A DNA stretch of 64,000 nucleotides from Escarpia spicata (GCA_963995525.1 OZ023216.1:36708408-36772407); one strand, 5' to 3'. Counted from the first letter of the stretch, positions 48,255 to 60,885 are shown. Notes: generated by a model from the letters alone, not told the origin. Numbers and translations are program-made.

Positions 48255-50490
48255 AACAAGAGGCCCAGAAGTCCTTTGGACTAATACGTCTATATGTGAC
48301 CCCGGCTGACCAAATGAGTGATGGTCGGAAAAATTTTAACACTGTTTTCTAAGATTCTTGTAAAGGTTTGGAAGGGTGCTTTACACAGTTTCAAAAATTA
48401 TGACTGCTACAAAAATTGGCGAAGTTATGAAGCATTGAACATGGTAGGGGTCAAAAAGTGAAAATAAAAAAAACGGCTGTTAAAGTTTTACATTATATAT
48501 GCAAATGGATTGCATGGAAATATTACATGCATGACATTCAAATGTGGCATACAGTATGACTGTATGTTATGTTGTAATGATACACTGGAAGTACAAATGT
48601 GCTGCTACAAAAGCTTATCATGTTATGCCAGATTATGTCTTTATGTGTAAAACTAAGAGGACAGATTATTTGAGAGCAAACGGTAGACTCACTGTTTGAC
48701 ACGGTTTAAAACATACAGGCAATTGTCCAGTTTAACAGGGGTCTTTTGGCTTAATGCTGTCTGTTGTCACAAGATTCTGCCAGTGACTAATTACAGATTA
48801 GTCACAGTTTCCATCAAACAATAGCAGGCAGAGAATTTTAGCTCCACAGCTGGGTGTAATACACAACAAGTTATAAATATAGCTACTCTGAGGTAGACAA
48901 TTAATTTTAGTTAGCAAATTTAGCATTTTAGGGGACCTTTGGTGCCCTTAGAATGATTCAGTCAAATACAGATTTATTGTGTATAGTGGCACTACCACAT
49001 GAAATGTCTATGAAAAATTTGAGAAAAAGTTACTGAACAGTTTTTTGAAAACAAAAAGTGAAAATGAAGAAAACGGCTGTTGAAGTTTTACATTATATAT
49101 GCAAATGGATTGCATGGAAATATTACATGCATGACATTCAAATGTGGCACACAGTATGTATATTATGTTGCAATGATACACTGGAAGTACAAATGTGTTG
49201 CTACAAAAATGTATAAAGTTATGCCAGATGATGTCTTTATGTATAAAATTAAGAGGACAGATTATTTGAGAGCAAAAGGTAGTCTAAAGAAACTTAAAAA
49301 TGGGTCAGCTGGACGGTGATAGACTGTTTGAACTTGAAGCCTTTTTCAAACTTTTGTCTTGACTTCACCGAAGGCGGTGTCCTGCTGTCACAACTTCGAA
49401 GGTGTTACTCACCTAACTTACAGGTCTTTGTCAGTAAGAATAATGGGATGATAATTTACACCAACATTGTTTCCTGTAGAAGTCATTTTGTGGGATATGT
49501 TAGCATTAGTCGTGCCAATTCTAAAATTAGTGCTATATAATAGTAGTTTGTCAAAATGTAAACAAACTCAAAGACAGTTGCAGCTTAGCCTTAGCCTGTT
49601 CTGAAATATGTTAATGACATAATGATATATTTCACATAAATATACAGGGAGCTAATGGAGAGGTCCATCATAATCCATAGCACTACAAAATGAAGTATCT
49701 GAAAGTCACACTTCATATAGTGACACATCTCATACTGTCTTTCTGGACTGTCGCAATGTCCAATAGTTTCCTATCGCAACCCTCGTGTACAATATACCAA
49801 AGCTATATATTTCCAACACCACAACATATGTATTATCATTGGATAGGTAACTGAATGATCTTTCAGATGAATGCAACTTGTAGCAGCAGAAAATGAAGCA
49901 TACAAAAGTTACACCGCAAACAATGACATGCATTCTCAAAATGTGATTCATTATAAAAATTACCATTTACCAAGCTCAGTATGGTCAACACATTTCATTG
50001 CAACAACATACTAAAAGGTATCATCATATAGATAATTCAATGCTCTTCAAAATAACACTTACTTGTAATTAAAGAAAATTATAAAACTGCCATGCATAAT
50101 TTTTTGGGAATCTAGGTCAAGCTTCTGAGGAAACAGATACTGTACAGAAATAACATGCTGTGTGCTAATGGGTTAACAGGGGTCTAGTGCATCTGTCTGT
50201 TGACACAAGCCTCTGCCAGTGACCAATTACAGATTAGTCACAGTTTCCATCAAACAATAGCAGCCAGAGAATCTTAGCTGCAGTGGGGTGGGATGTTGTT
50301 GGAAAAGGGTTTAGCTTTTTGGGAGGCCCTGAGATGCCCTTAGAATGATTCAATCAAATACAAATTTCTTGTGTAATTACCCTAAGAGACTTCTATGTAA
50401 AATTACAGAAAAACTTACTGAACAGTTTTTGAAATGGAATGAAATTATGGCAATAGTCCCTTGGACCTTCGGCCAAAGGACTAAAAACAA
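48255..50490 (+). mobile_element. hairpin-ended repeat, long copy
   Basis: Starts AAGAGGCCCAGAAGTCCTTT-GGACTAATACG and ends with hairpin GTCCCTTGGACCTTCGGCCA-AAGGACTA (about 50462-50487). The interior has two diverged copies of a block from GAAAACGGCTGTTGAAGTTT to GAGGACAGATTATTTGAGAG (48470-48680 and 49070-49275), and blocks AGAATGATTCAATCAAATAC. No convincing protein. Confidence 0.6.
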
Positions 50491-50939
50491 AAAATTTCCT
50501 TTGGACTAATACGTCTATATGTGACCCCGGCTGACCAAATGAGTGATAAGTCGGAAAAATTGTAACATTGTTTTCTTACATCCTTGTAAATGTTTGGTAG
50601 GGTGTTTCAAAAAATATGACTGCTACAAAAATTGGCAAAGTTATGGAGCATTGAACATGGTAGGGATCAAAAAGTGAAAATGAAGAAAACGGCTGTTGAA
50701 GTTTTACATTATATATGCAAATGGATTGCATGGAAATATTACATGCACAACACTGTGAGTGACAGTGTCCAGAGTGAGGCCTAAGCAGTGTCCTCATTGC
50801 TGAATAGATCAATTAAACCTGCCAATTGGGTGACATTCTGCACAAGTGTTCATTAATCCTTAGTGATTGTTCAGAACACCAGACTGACCACATACCTAAA
50901 CAAAGCGAATGTAACAGGTGAAGAACAGGCAGTGTTCAA

Positions 50940-51350
50940 ACAGGGGTATTGGTTGAATAGTATTTGTCTCGAGGCAAAAGGCTTTATTGTGCCTTCATCG
51001 ATTCTAAGAAAGCGTTTGATTTAGTAGACCGGTCCTCCCTGTGGTCTAAGATAATTTCATGCGGTATTAATGGTATTGTGTTGAAAGTTGTATACAACAT
51101 ATACAAAAATGCTAAATCATGTATAAATCAGGGCCAGGTTGTGTCAGCCTTCTTCTCATGTGATGTATAGCAAGTATGGCAAGGAGAAAACTTGTGTCCT
51201 TTGTTATTTACTATTTACCTGAATCATTTTGAACACTGTTAATCACAATTACAACGGACTTGACATGGCAGCTGGTTAAATTTACAACAAACTTAGTGAT
51301 GATGATGTAGAAAATGTATGTTCTACTATATGCTGATGATACTAGAATGA
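50940..51350 (+). pseudogene. LINE RT fragment (third family)
   Basis: RLYCAFIDSKKAFDLVDRSS, then LKVVYNIYKNAKSCINQGQV, then a stop, the decayed block CPLLFTIYLNH and YADDTRMIQSN. The FDLVxRxxLWxKL and YKNAKSCI blocks differ from the other LINEs in the window, so this is another family. Both catalytic aspartate motifs are still visible. Confidence 0.75.
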
Positions 51351-51583
51351 TTCAATCAAATACAGATTTCTTGCTTGTGTATAGCGGAACTATGTCAACT
51401 CTTCTAATGGTTGACATCTGGTTGTTTCATTTCAACTATATTGTAAATCTGTAATTATTAGTCTATATTGATACAATTGATTTACACAGTACCATGTCTA
51501 CACAAGGCATGGCAAGCGTAAACAGAACAGTAGAATGCATTTGATATCAATAAGGTGTAGGATATTTCACTCTAAAGTTGTCC

Positions 51584-51696
51584 AGAATATTAATTTTCTA
51601 TGTTTGTCACCTACAGGTGACAGAATATTAATTTTCTATGTTTGTCACCTACAGGTGACAGAATATTAATTTTCTATGTTTGTCACCTACAGGTTT
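51584..51696. repeat. 36-38-bp tandem triplication with palindrome
   Basis: AGAATATTAATTTTCTATGT then TTGTCACCTACAGGTGAC is repeated three times (last copy partial). Each contains the palindrome GTCACCT-AC-AGGTGAC. Confidence 0.9.
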
Positions 51697-53485
51697 CTAC
51701 AGACAATACATCTTTAACCAATAGACACCACAGTCACACCATTTTATAATAATTAAATGAACATCAAAATAAACACAACTTTCAATTATAGAAAATAAAT
51801 AGTTTTGAAGATAAAAACTGTTAGGCAACTGTTCAGTCTAACAGGGGTCAAGTGTGTCTACTCTGCCTGGGAGCTGTGACCAATTAAAGATTAGTCAAGG
51901 TCTCAATGGAACAGTAGCACTAGGCTGCAGAAATTAGTCTTGGTGTTGACTCTGTGGCACAATAAACAAAATCTACTGTTGGGGGTGGTCTCAGGGGCCC
52001 TTCTCAAAACCACATCACTAGATAATGTAAAACTTTTGCACTTTGGGGGCCCCTTAGAATGATTCAATCAAATACAGATTTCTTGTATATAGTGGCAGCA
52101 CCCTAAGATACATCTATGCAAAATTAGAAAAAAAAGTTGCTGAACAGTTTTAGAAAAATAGGCCAAATGTTACATTTTTACCAGTTTTGGGGTCCTTGGA
52201 GGCCCTAGGGAGCCCTTAAAATGATTCAATCAAATACAGATTTGTTGTGCATAATGGCAGTGCCCTAAGATATGTCTATGCAAAATTAAAGAAAAAGTTG
52301 CTGAACGGTTTCTGAGATACAGCAGCTAATGGCAGACGGCGGATGCAGAGTGAATGTGAATGAACGTTTATTCAACAACAACAACATAATACATGCACAG
52401 TATGGTTTGCTGCTGCTGCTGCTGCTGAAAGGACATAGCTGAAGTCATAGACTTATGTGTTGCTATGCCCTACTCGAACTATGAAAACTGAATAAAGAGT
52501 GATGGCAATAGTCCCTTGGACCTTTGGCCAAAGGACCAAAAATTATTTAGGGAAAAAATTTAGTGTTTTGAATATTGCGTTACATGTGTGACATAGAGTT
52601 TAATTTTTAAATTATATATATCCTTTAACAAAAAAGTTGTTGTGGGTTAAATTTGATTTCATTGTAACCTAGTGACATCTGATGATCTGAGTACACCTAA
52701 TTAACTTTTTTTTTTAATTACAATAAAAAAGTGGTGTTATTTGAATTAAAAAAATGGGTATTATAATAAATTACATAACAAAATCCGTACCTGTATGCAA
52801 AATGGCTATTATTTCCGATAAAAATTGATAAAATCATATTTTTAAATGGGTCAAGATTTTACTATCATAGTGCAATTATAGTAACTCACCTGTAGTGTAG
52901 AGAAGATTATTATCTTTACGGTGATATAAAAAATATTAAATTCCACGTGGTTGTGGTAAATAAAGGATAGGGCACACTCAGCGGCATTGCCTGTGGTGAC
53001 GTCAGCAACACGTGATGGGCTGGTTGGTTTGGGACACACAAATGACCATGTTTGAGAGGGCCTAGTGACATGAGTTCACAATTAACAGGCTTCATGTTTG
53101 GCACATAATTTGACAAGAGTATTAAGTTTACGTATACAAAGTTTCAAAGACATTTAAAATTTCATTTCACTTATTCTTTAATATATATTGTTCTTTGTAT
53201 TTACAGTATATATATATATCTAAGTTGAAATGTTAAGTACATTTTGGTAAACATTGATCATACAAATTAAAGACACAAAAAAAAGATTCAGTGCCTAAGT
53301 TTCATAAAAATTCTAAATCTTACGTGTTCAAATGTAAATGAAAATGTGCAAGCATATATCAAAGTTTTTACATAATATTTGTCTTGACAACCAAACTTGA
53401 AACAATTGTTCTAGATTATCAGTGAAAATGTGCAGCAGGTCAACAGTACAAAATGTAGTTTTCAACAAAATTATAGTTTTGTGAC

Positions 53486-53528
53486 TTTATTTCTTGTGAT
53501 TTTTTCTTGCCAAAACTGTGACTTTATT
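53486..53528 (-). terminator. polyadenylation signals for exon ZF-A
   Basis: AATAAA on the minus strand at 53523-53528 and again at 53486-53491, about 140-180 bp after the exon A stop. Confidence 0.4.
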
Positions 53529-53663
53529 TCCATCCACAAAGAGACTCAGCAAACTTGTATGAAATGTGTTTTATCTCTTCATGATTAGCTTTCAGTACCA
53601 GCTGTGAAACAACAACAGTGGTGATATATTCAACATGGTGATGACACCATTTAGAAACATCTG

Positions 53664-54146
53664 CTACAGCAACCCATTGGTTAACTGTCCGTTCGGATGA
53701 AAATGTAGAACATGTGCTTTTAGATTGTGTTTGAAGGTAAACTGCGTACTGCATACACTGCAGACATACTGCACAGTACCGTTATGACAAGCAAGATGAT
53801 CGTAGTAGTTCGTACGATTCGAGTATCCTTTCCCACATGCTTCACACCAGAATCTGGCTAGTTTCTCATGTATGTGCTTTACATGTACCTTCAATCCACC
53901 CTTGTTAACGAATGTACATGGACACTGCGGACACGCAAAGCGTGTGCCCTGATGCTTAGTCCTAACGTGGTAATACAACTTTCCCTTGCTGTTAAACTGC
54001 GACACACAGTCACCACACTTGTATATGATATGGTCATGTGCTTGTTGACGAGCAACAGAAGGAGATATGTCTCCCAGTTGAGTAGACTGTCCACTCCTGT
54101 AACCCTGTGCAGTTGGGAAAGGGCTAGCAGGACCGCCAGACCACAC
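53664..54146 (-). CDS. alternative terminal exon A: four C2H2 fingers
   Basis: Acceptor GTCTTTGCCAG precedes GTG at 54146; 160 codons then TAG at 53664. The linker begins VWSGGPASPFPTAQGYRSGQ, followed by fingers CGDC...HVRTKH, CPQC...HVKHIH, CEAC...HLACH and CSVC...HVLHFH. Recognition residues are S,G,K,Y / N,G,G,V / N,T,N,D / F,H,N,A. No Met precedes the fingers, so it must be spliced to an upstream coding exon; the nearest is 58890-59969, in the same phase. It is the terminal exon closest to that donor (4.7-kb intron). It ends HPNGQLTNGLL, with candidate polyadenylation signals shortly after. Confidence 0.87.
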   Translation of the reverse strand: MWSGGPASPFPTAQGYRSGQSTQLGDISPSVARQQAHDHIIYKCGDCVSQFNSKGKLYYHVRTKHQGTRFACPQCPCTFVNKGGLKVHVKHIHEKLARFWCEACGKGYSNRTNYYDHLACHNGTVQYVCSVCSTQFTFKHNLKAHVLHFHPNGQLTNGLL

Positions 54147-54149
54147 CTG

Positions 54150-56840
54150 GCAAAGACACAAAAGCCATGGTCAGTTGGTTTGGACTTTGAAATCAATGTG
54201 TTCCAATACATCAATGTAATTTGAAGCATACACTATCAATATGTACATATTCTGTATCAGTTTGTATATAAGCCTTATGGACTTCCATCACAGATTTTGT
54301 TGCACAAATAATTGCTTGTCCCTGCCAATCAAACTTATGTACATTTGAAATGTGAGCTGCACAGTCCAAGTTACACTGTATTTTGGCTTGCATGCTCCAC
54401 ACTGGTCACGACAGTAACACCAAAACATATCTAACCAATTACCAAAAACAACACTATGATGCTAGTTTAATAGTTCTGCACTGAGATGAGCTTGTTTGAT
54501 ATTGTTATTGAATATGTTATTTCCTATCTAACATCAGTGCTCAGCTGATGACTGCATATTTATTAACCTGGAAATCTACTTGATATCTACTTGTACAAGA
54601 CCAGTACATCTGACAGTTCGAGTGGAACTGGTTATCTATCAGGCAATGAAATCTACAAGAATACATCAGAAAAACATCTGCCAAAGAATACAGTACAAGT
54701 TTACTACATTTCATTAAACACGTACCTAGCAAACCTTCCTTACATTTGGAATCAATCTGTACTATAAAATACATGATGATACTAGTACAAATACCTTAAC
54801 TATGAGTGCTATGTACTAATTTGCACCAATTCTTCAAACTCAATAATTTTTTTGAATTTAACTAAAATATTGGAGAACCCAAACATTATGCCTGGATTGT
54901 GGATCACGAAACAAGACATTTGTTCAACTCCTTAGTGGACCAGGGGTTTAGCCAGAGACCAGTATGCCAGTCTTCAAGACTGGCAGATGACTGACCAAGA
55001 TGGGTAATTACAACCAATTAAGACTGGTGGAATTTAGAGGGGGCCAGCTGGCCACTAGATTAACTAATAGTTCCAAGTTTAGGGGCCTACATTAATGACT
55101 ACCACTGACACAACTAGTGGTAAAACAAATGAAGTAGATCAGTATTAATTTAATAAATGGCTCAAATGACACTGGTTTATTAATTGAAAAAACTAAACTG
55201 GTCAATAATGACTGTGATTGACACGAATGGCTGCCACACAAGCTGCCATTCGAGTGCTAAATGGCACAGTTTTGATTAATTCAAGACTGGCAAAAATATT
55301 TCTGGCTAAGGGTCTGAAGTGGATACAGGGCTGGATTCTGGATAATATATTTCAGTATCTGAGATACATACAGCAATGGCAATGGAATCTTGATAAAGAT
55401 CTGGACAAAAGACATTATGAAGCAAAGAAGAAGAAGGATGAATGGAATGGGTCAGCCACAGCCGAGGTGAGAATTACATGGATCATTCCATGTCAAACCA
55501 ACTAATCTGGAAATTAAAAATGTTTATGTCCAGAATGTATCATACATTAACCAGTAAATAAGTGCCTGTATTTGAGTGTTTCTGGTAAAAACTAAAACCG
55601 TTTGCATGCAAATTGTGTCTGCAATGCCCCATGATGTGAACATGGGGTAAGTACTCCAAATAACACAGGTTTTTTATTTGGCACATATGTTGGGACTATA
55701 GTTCAATTTATCTGTGCCAAATTTCACACTTGTGAGTGAAGGACTTTTAGAGCTACTGCCAAAAATATATGAAGAAATGTTGCATTACCAGTTGTATATT
55801 TGAACAGTACCTCTTAATGTGTATTAACACAACTTTGGTCCTAACGGTGGTAAAAGTAGTGTTGTCTCAGAATATACAGATGAATAATATTTTGACATTT
55901 TGTTTTTACTATAGATCAAATACTTGACCTGGTATATATATATATATGCATAATATGTATATGTATATATACAATTTTATTATACATATATATCCAAAAT
56001 GATTCAATCCCAATCTTCATCAAATTTTATCTCCAGCAAGGTCATTGTATCAACTTTTAAGTTTCATACAAAAATTAGAGTGAGCACATGATAAGATCTT
56101 GATAACAATTGGACATGCATTTTGGCCATTTTCACATAATTTCACATTATGTTGTAATGTAAATTATATACACACTTCCAAAACTGCCCATCTCCTGATG
56201 GGACGCCTTGGTAGTTGACAATGACCGTCGTGAAAGCAATATTTACTTTGCTGACAAAATAATGCTTATGTCTACCTCATGCCAATAACATGGGCATAGC
56301 AATACAAGTATTTGACAATTGTAGACTATCACGACTAGGGCCTATCGATGGACGTGAACTTCACATTAACTCCGACATTCACCATTTTGAACAAACAACG
56401 AGTATCTGCGAGCACGTTATGGTGTGTTTTCTAACATTTGGTAAATATCACTATATTACAACTGTCAACTCCCAAGCATCCGGTCAGGTGACAGGCCCAT
56501 TTTGCTAGCCTAGTACTTCCTAATAATAAACAACACAAGCTTACACCCACCCATGGAGCGACAAACCACTCGCCCTCCAGAAAGCCATTTATATCAAAAA
56601 CATGTAAGTAAATAACTAGTTTAGAGATAACTATCATTCTATTTCTGAAATACACTGGCAATTGGTGGATCAGAGGCAAGAAGAAGAAGAATAGTGTTTT
56701 ATTTGACCCATGTGAAGATATACATCCAATATAACAGATAAATAACAAGTCAAAATTGTTATGTGTAAAAAATAAATGTATACATAACAGGTACACGTTA
56801 TCGGGTCTGGAGACTCCTCTAAGATTATTGTTCACAATCG
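54150..56840. other. intron, no exon seen
   Basis: AT-rich intron sequence. It includes a 21-bp palindrome, TGCCAGTCTT-C-AAGACTGGCA (54968-54988), a TA microsatellite near 55932-55948 and a 95-codon frame (55218-55505) without a recognisable domain. Confidence 0.45.
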
Positions 56841-56844
56841 CAAT

Positions 56845-57112
56845 CGAGGAGCCACACTAAGGTCAGGCTCTTCAACTCCATTGTCAAATCTGTCCTACTT
56901 TATGTGTCCGAGACTTGGAGGACAACAAAGGCAACCATCAAGAGGCTGCAGACCTTCACCAACAACTGCCTGAGAAGAATACTTCGGATGCATTGGCCAG
57001 ATAAATCCGAAACATGGATCTGTGGAAGAGGAAATCAGGAAAAGAAGATGGGATTGGATCGGGCACACACTTCGAAAACCAGGAGGGGTGACAGGCATAA
57101 GTAAGTAATGTA
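56845..57112 (+). pseudogene. RTE-like LINE tail fragment
   Basis: Translation gives RLFNSIVKSVLLYVSETWR, IKRLQTFTNNCLRRILRMHW, and a degraded RRWDWIGHTLRKP equivalent in a shifted frame. It ends in GTAAGTAAG. These are the post-RT blocks of RTE-type LINEs, and the short tail repeat is usual for that clade. Confidence 0.75.
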
Positions 57113-57114
57113 CG

Positions 57115-58889
57115 AGTACATTGCTAAAAGCTGCTCGTACAAGTATGAATATGAATACCTTGTTAAAAGCTGAGTATGAGTACATTCCCATTAGTACGAG
57201 TAAATGTAAACCAGAGTACACCTTGTGTAACATAATTTAGTTTTATCTCAGCTATGCAGTGTTTGCATTTCCTTATCAATACCTTCCACTGCACATTCAC
57301 AATGGATTTAGCATTTAATTAGTACAGAAAATTTAGGTGTTAGTAGTATTAAAAGTCAAATGTTGAACTACTGAGCACTGTAATTCAGTGAGTATGGTAA
57401 CCCATGATAAAACAACTTGCATAAAACTTGAGTTCATTTATGCAACAGTTGGTGTATTTATAACTCGTTCTTTGTCCAATATGGCAACAGAAAATGAACT
57501 TTAAAATATTACCTTCCTGATGTCCCTATGTAGTATGTACCTCAGTTTTATTAGCAGTTTAAAACTTTATTGGTAATATTAACTTATCACTTATCACCTG
57601 GTCAGCTTGTGGTCTGTGGAGATAATGGTGTGAAGGGTCTGGTCCCCATTGCATCTCAACTGATGGATGTGCTACTGAATAACCTGCTAATTGCATTTAT
57701 TACAGATTAGGGTTTTGAGGTAAAATTATGTTGTTAATGGTGTGATAAACATAAGAAACAAAATCAGTTTTGCAATTCATTAAATAGAAAAAGTACTCAG
57801 ATGTACTCTCAAAATCTGAGTATGTTGGCTGACTGAGCAGGACAAGTACAAGTGTAGGTTTATAATGAATAATTTTTATTAATTTACTGTGACTTATTTC
57901 AAATATGTAAGTGAGTACAAGTATGAGTAAACGAGTACTTCTGTCCGAGGTCTAGTTGGTGTCAAATCACTTCTGGACAGTAGGAATTGGCAAAAATCTT
58001 GTTTCTTTTCTGTGCATTCAAAATTTCTCCTCAATGAAGAATGCATTTTAAACATTACCCATGCAATACACTTGCGGCTGATTCGAATGTACCACTTGTA
58101 CGTGCCGCAACTCTTACTGGTCAATGCAACACATGTTCGCATTCAAGTCACCAGCTCTCATGTGTAGATTGATTGTACTTGCGTACAGTGGGTACATCAA
58201 GGTCAAATTACAAGGTCACTGAATTTGGCAACAATAATTATAGTATCTACTGCCATGTGAATTCAACTACCATGTAAATACTGTAAATTGAATAGAACAA
58301 TAATGTCAAACTTTATTTTAAGACCAACATTGGCACTTTAGTACCATTAGGACAATTGTTATGTAAACAAATACTCAAAAGACTACCCTTGGGTAGTCAT
58401 AATATATGATATAGTGTGAAAATGGCCTAATTGATATATGACATGTATCACAAGACTGTTTGTTAATTTTGTTACAGGTTCATTAATTTGTTTTCCATTC
58501 ATGACATTTATTAATAAATGACCTTCATACAGATCAAATTTGATCAAAATCTATTAATTCCACATGGATGAAGTAATTCAAGATCAGTATTAAATTGGCC
58601 AGTTATTATAACTAACTGGTATTTCTGAATTCTAACACAAAAATTAAAATAATTTATATACAATGTCAATATGCACACCACTACAAAAAAGGAACTTAAA
58701 CTGATATATATATATATATACATTATATATTTATATAAATGAAAATTATTTATAGATAATGTCAATTTGCACATCACTATAAAAAAGGAACTCTAATCTA
58801 TATACATGTATACAGGGTATATACATATATTATAATATATATACATGATCATGCATATATGGGACATATGAATGTAAATGCATACTTAC
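57115..58889. other. intron 3' of the N-terminal exon
   Basis: AT-rich; TA-rich microsatellite-like stretches at 58700-58725 and 58800-58860. No exon seen. Confidence 0.45.
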
Positions 58890-59969
58890 TGATTCTGATG
58901 ATTGGTCAGACATATTTGGTAGTGTGAGAGGTGTCGCCGTTATTGCTGCCGATACTTGTGATTGCTGCGATGTGTCCCATGACGAACATCCTGGCGTACT
59001 GTCTAAGATCATCTGGCTGTCTTGTGATGTTAGCGTACCAAAGTCTGGTATCTGTGATGGGTCCCATGAGGTAGCAGTTGTGGTCTGTGGAGCAACGTCT
59101 CCAGTCATAATCTCATTTCGAATGATGCCAGTTATGAATGGACCACCACCATCAGGTGTTGGTCCCATCTCAGATGAGCCACCAAAAGAGTCTTGTGTGT
59201 TGCCACTTGTCGCGCGCCGTTTTGTAGCAGGTGGTGCCATGCCATCTGCACCAGAGTTTGTTGAACTGTCTGTTACACCTAGGATCTCCCCAAAAGGTTG
59301 GTAACTTCCCTGAAGTTCACTAAGTGAGAGATTAGGATAGGACTCGTGCATTGCACTTTGGTCAGTGGTGTGTGGAATGTTTTGTGAAATACAATCCATC
59401 TTAGATCTATCATCCTGGTTGTGTTCTATAATAACCACATCATCCACCTCTGTTTTTACTTTGATTTGAACAAATTCCTCACTACCTTGTACATCTGATC
59501 CACTTCCAGTTGAATTATGAAGTAACCCATGTCTGTCTTCACTGGGTGAGGGTTCTTGTTTTGTAGGTGTATGTCTTTTTATTGGCTGTAGACTGTTGGC
59601 TGGCAAGGCAGGTGATGCTGAACTTTCATGTGACCTCCGCCGCCGTCTACGCACAACCTCACCAGTTTTAGAGTTCACAACTACGGGTGTGTCACCCCGA
59701 CTAGCATCATGTGAGTTTCTCGCATCATGCCGAGTGTTACCAAGTAGTGTCTTGGCTGCATCACCTTCATCATTGCGTATTGTCAGTGCTCCACCGATAG
59801 CATCACCAAACTTCTCATTGATGTGAACAATGAAAACATCATTATTGTCGAGTGTAATTCCCAGCACACCCTGTACTCGCAGCTCTGTCTGGTACTGCAG
59901 GCCATTCTTGCACAACAGGGTAACTGTATCAGTGAGAAGGTTCCGTACACGTTCTTGGTCAGCCTTCAT
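58890..59969 (-). CDS. N-terminal exon of the zinc-finger locus
   Basis: 360 codons from ATG at 59969 to donor TCA/GTAAGT at 58890/58889, phase 0. An in-frame TAA lies 10 codons upstream, so this Met is the start. Residues 1-55 form a compact domain (LLTDTVTLLCKNGLQYQTEL, then GVLGITLDNNDVFIVHINEK); I recall similar domains before C2H2 fingers in other invertebrate proteins, but it is not BTB or KRAB. Then come a basic run VVRRRRRRSHESS (likely NLS), TKQEPSPSED, a sumoylation-type VKTEVDD and a long Ser/Thr/Gln-rich, probably disordered activation-like region. The protein should be nuclear. Without splicing at the donor, 17 more residues precede a stop. Confidence 0.85.
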
Positions 59970-60014
59970 CTTTAATGCATATTCGGTCAAGAATACTTAA
60001 ATAAATTTCTGCAT
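59970..60014 (-). promoter_or_regulatory. 5' leader with splice acceptor and tiny upstream ORF
   Basis: The minus strand reads TTTTTTATATTCCAG up to 60015, a strong acceptor, so a non-coding first exon probably lies further right. The exon then begins ATGCAGAAATTTATTTAA, a five-codon upstream ORF (59997-60014). A second AG six bases in could instead be used as acceptor and would remove that ATG. Confidence 0.5.
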
Positions 60015-60019
60015 CTGGA

Positions 60020-60885
60020 ATATAAAAAAACATATCAGCCATTCCAAGCTAACGTATGTACATCATACTAATTTTTTCAAATGTCACCAGTAGATGAAAA
60101 CAGGAACTTTTTACAAAGCTATGTATATTTGGGGGTAATAAATATGAATTATCCCATGGATATGCAACATCTTTCCTATCACCATGGTCCAGGACACACT
60201 CCTCTGAATGCCAGTATAGCAAATATACATCGTTTTTTGGACAGTGAATTTTCCATGTAAAGCTTCATTTGGCCAGACTGAAATTGGCAGCTAAAATAGT
60301 CAACTGACAACACTGTTGCAGCAGAGTGCATTTGGTCTGACAGTTGCTGGCAGTTTCTTGAGCTGAGAAGATGTAATCTATGTCACTTTTATGTCACGGA
60401 AGTCAAAAAAGTAAACATTTTCTTTTATTTCCTGGGAAATATATAAAGTATAATATAAGTGCTTTAATATAGTTAGGAAATCTACCTTAAATATTAAGTT
60501 AAGGTATGTCATGGAAGTCACACTGATTTGCTATGGAAGTCGTGATACACAAGTGTTTTGTTTTATTTCCAACGAAATACCTATTCATGCAACATTTATT
60601 GTTCATTTACTATATACAGGTGTACACAGGATTTCAAAATGTGAATATCTTTAGAAACTTTGACCATCATAACCAGATCCATTTTAGTATAAAAGTACAA
60701 TCAGGGAATAATTATAAAAAGCGATGAAGGAGAAACTTTAACAAAGGCAAATATAAACACGAGAAAATATTTAGCACACATAGATTGGTCTAACTTAATG
60801 AAAGACAAGACAGCAACAGAATGTTGTACCATTTTGAAAGATGAGATTGTGTGCATTACTGAAAGATTTATTACCCTAAAAATGG
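60020..60885. other. upstream region, no exon assigned
   Basis: AT-rich. The promoter or first exon of the zinc-finger locus should lie here or beyond, but I cannot place it. Confidence 0.4.

Larger units (their letters stand above)
50492..52545 (+). mobile_element. hairpin-ended repeat, second copy in tandem
   Basis: Starts TTTCCTTTGGACTAATACGT directly after the previous copy and ends in hairpin GTCCCTTGGACCTTTGGCCA-AAGGACC (about 52513-52537). It is interrupted by a LINE fragment (50940-51350). Near its end the block GAATGATTCAATCAAATACA...GAAAAAGTTGCTGAAC is duplicated (52050-52170 and 52215-52310). Confidence 0.6.
46855..53177. mobile_element. 6.3-kb TTAA-flanked inverted-repeat element
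   Basis: TTAA at 46851-46854 and 53178-53181 bracket the element. The left end AGGCTAAGTAAGTGAAATTA matches, inverted, the right end AATTTCATTTCACTTATTCT. Diverged homology continues inward for about 300 bp, for example TGATATCACCGTAAAGATAA at 47142 against TTATCTTTACGGTGATATAA at 52911. TTAA duplication is typical of piggyBac and Kolobok elements; AGG-type ends favour Kolobok-like. No transposase frame was seen. It contains two nested copies of the hairpin-ended repeat (48255-52545) and sits between exon ZF-A and the basic exon. Confidence 0.55.

Noticed and set aside
53868..54224. 118-codon plus-strand frame and a 112-codon minus-strand frame
   Set aside because: Shadows of ZF exon A in other frames.
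55218..55505. 95-codon frame as a gene
   Set aside because: No domain, no convincing splice sites, and low-complexity Lys/Trp content; lies in an intron of the zinc-finger locus.
58924..59304. 126-codon plus-strand frame
   Set aside because: Antisense to the N-terminal exon of the zinc-finger locus.
59970..59990. Start of the N-terminal protein seven codons further upstream (MTEYALK)
   Set aside because: That first codon is TTG, not ATG. The first ATG after the in-frame TAA is at 59969.
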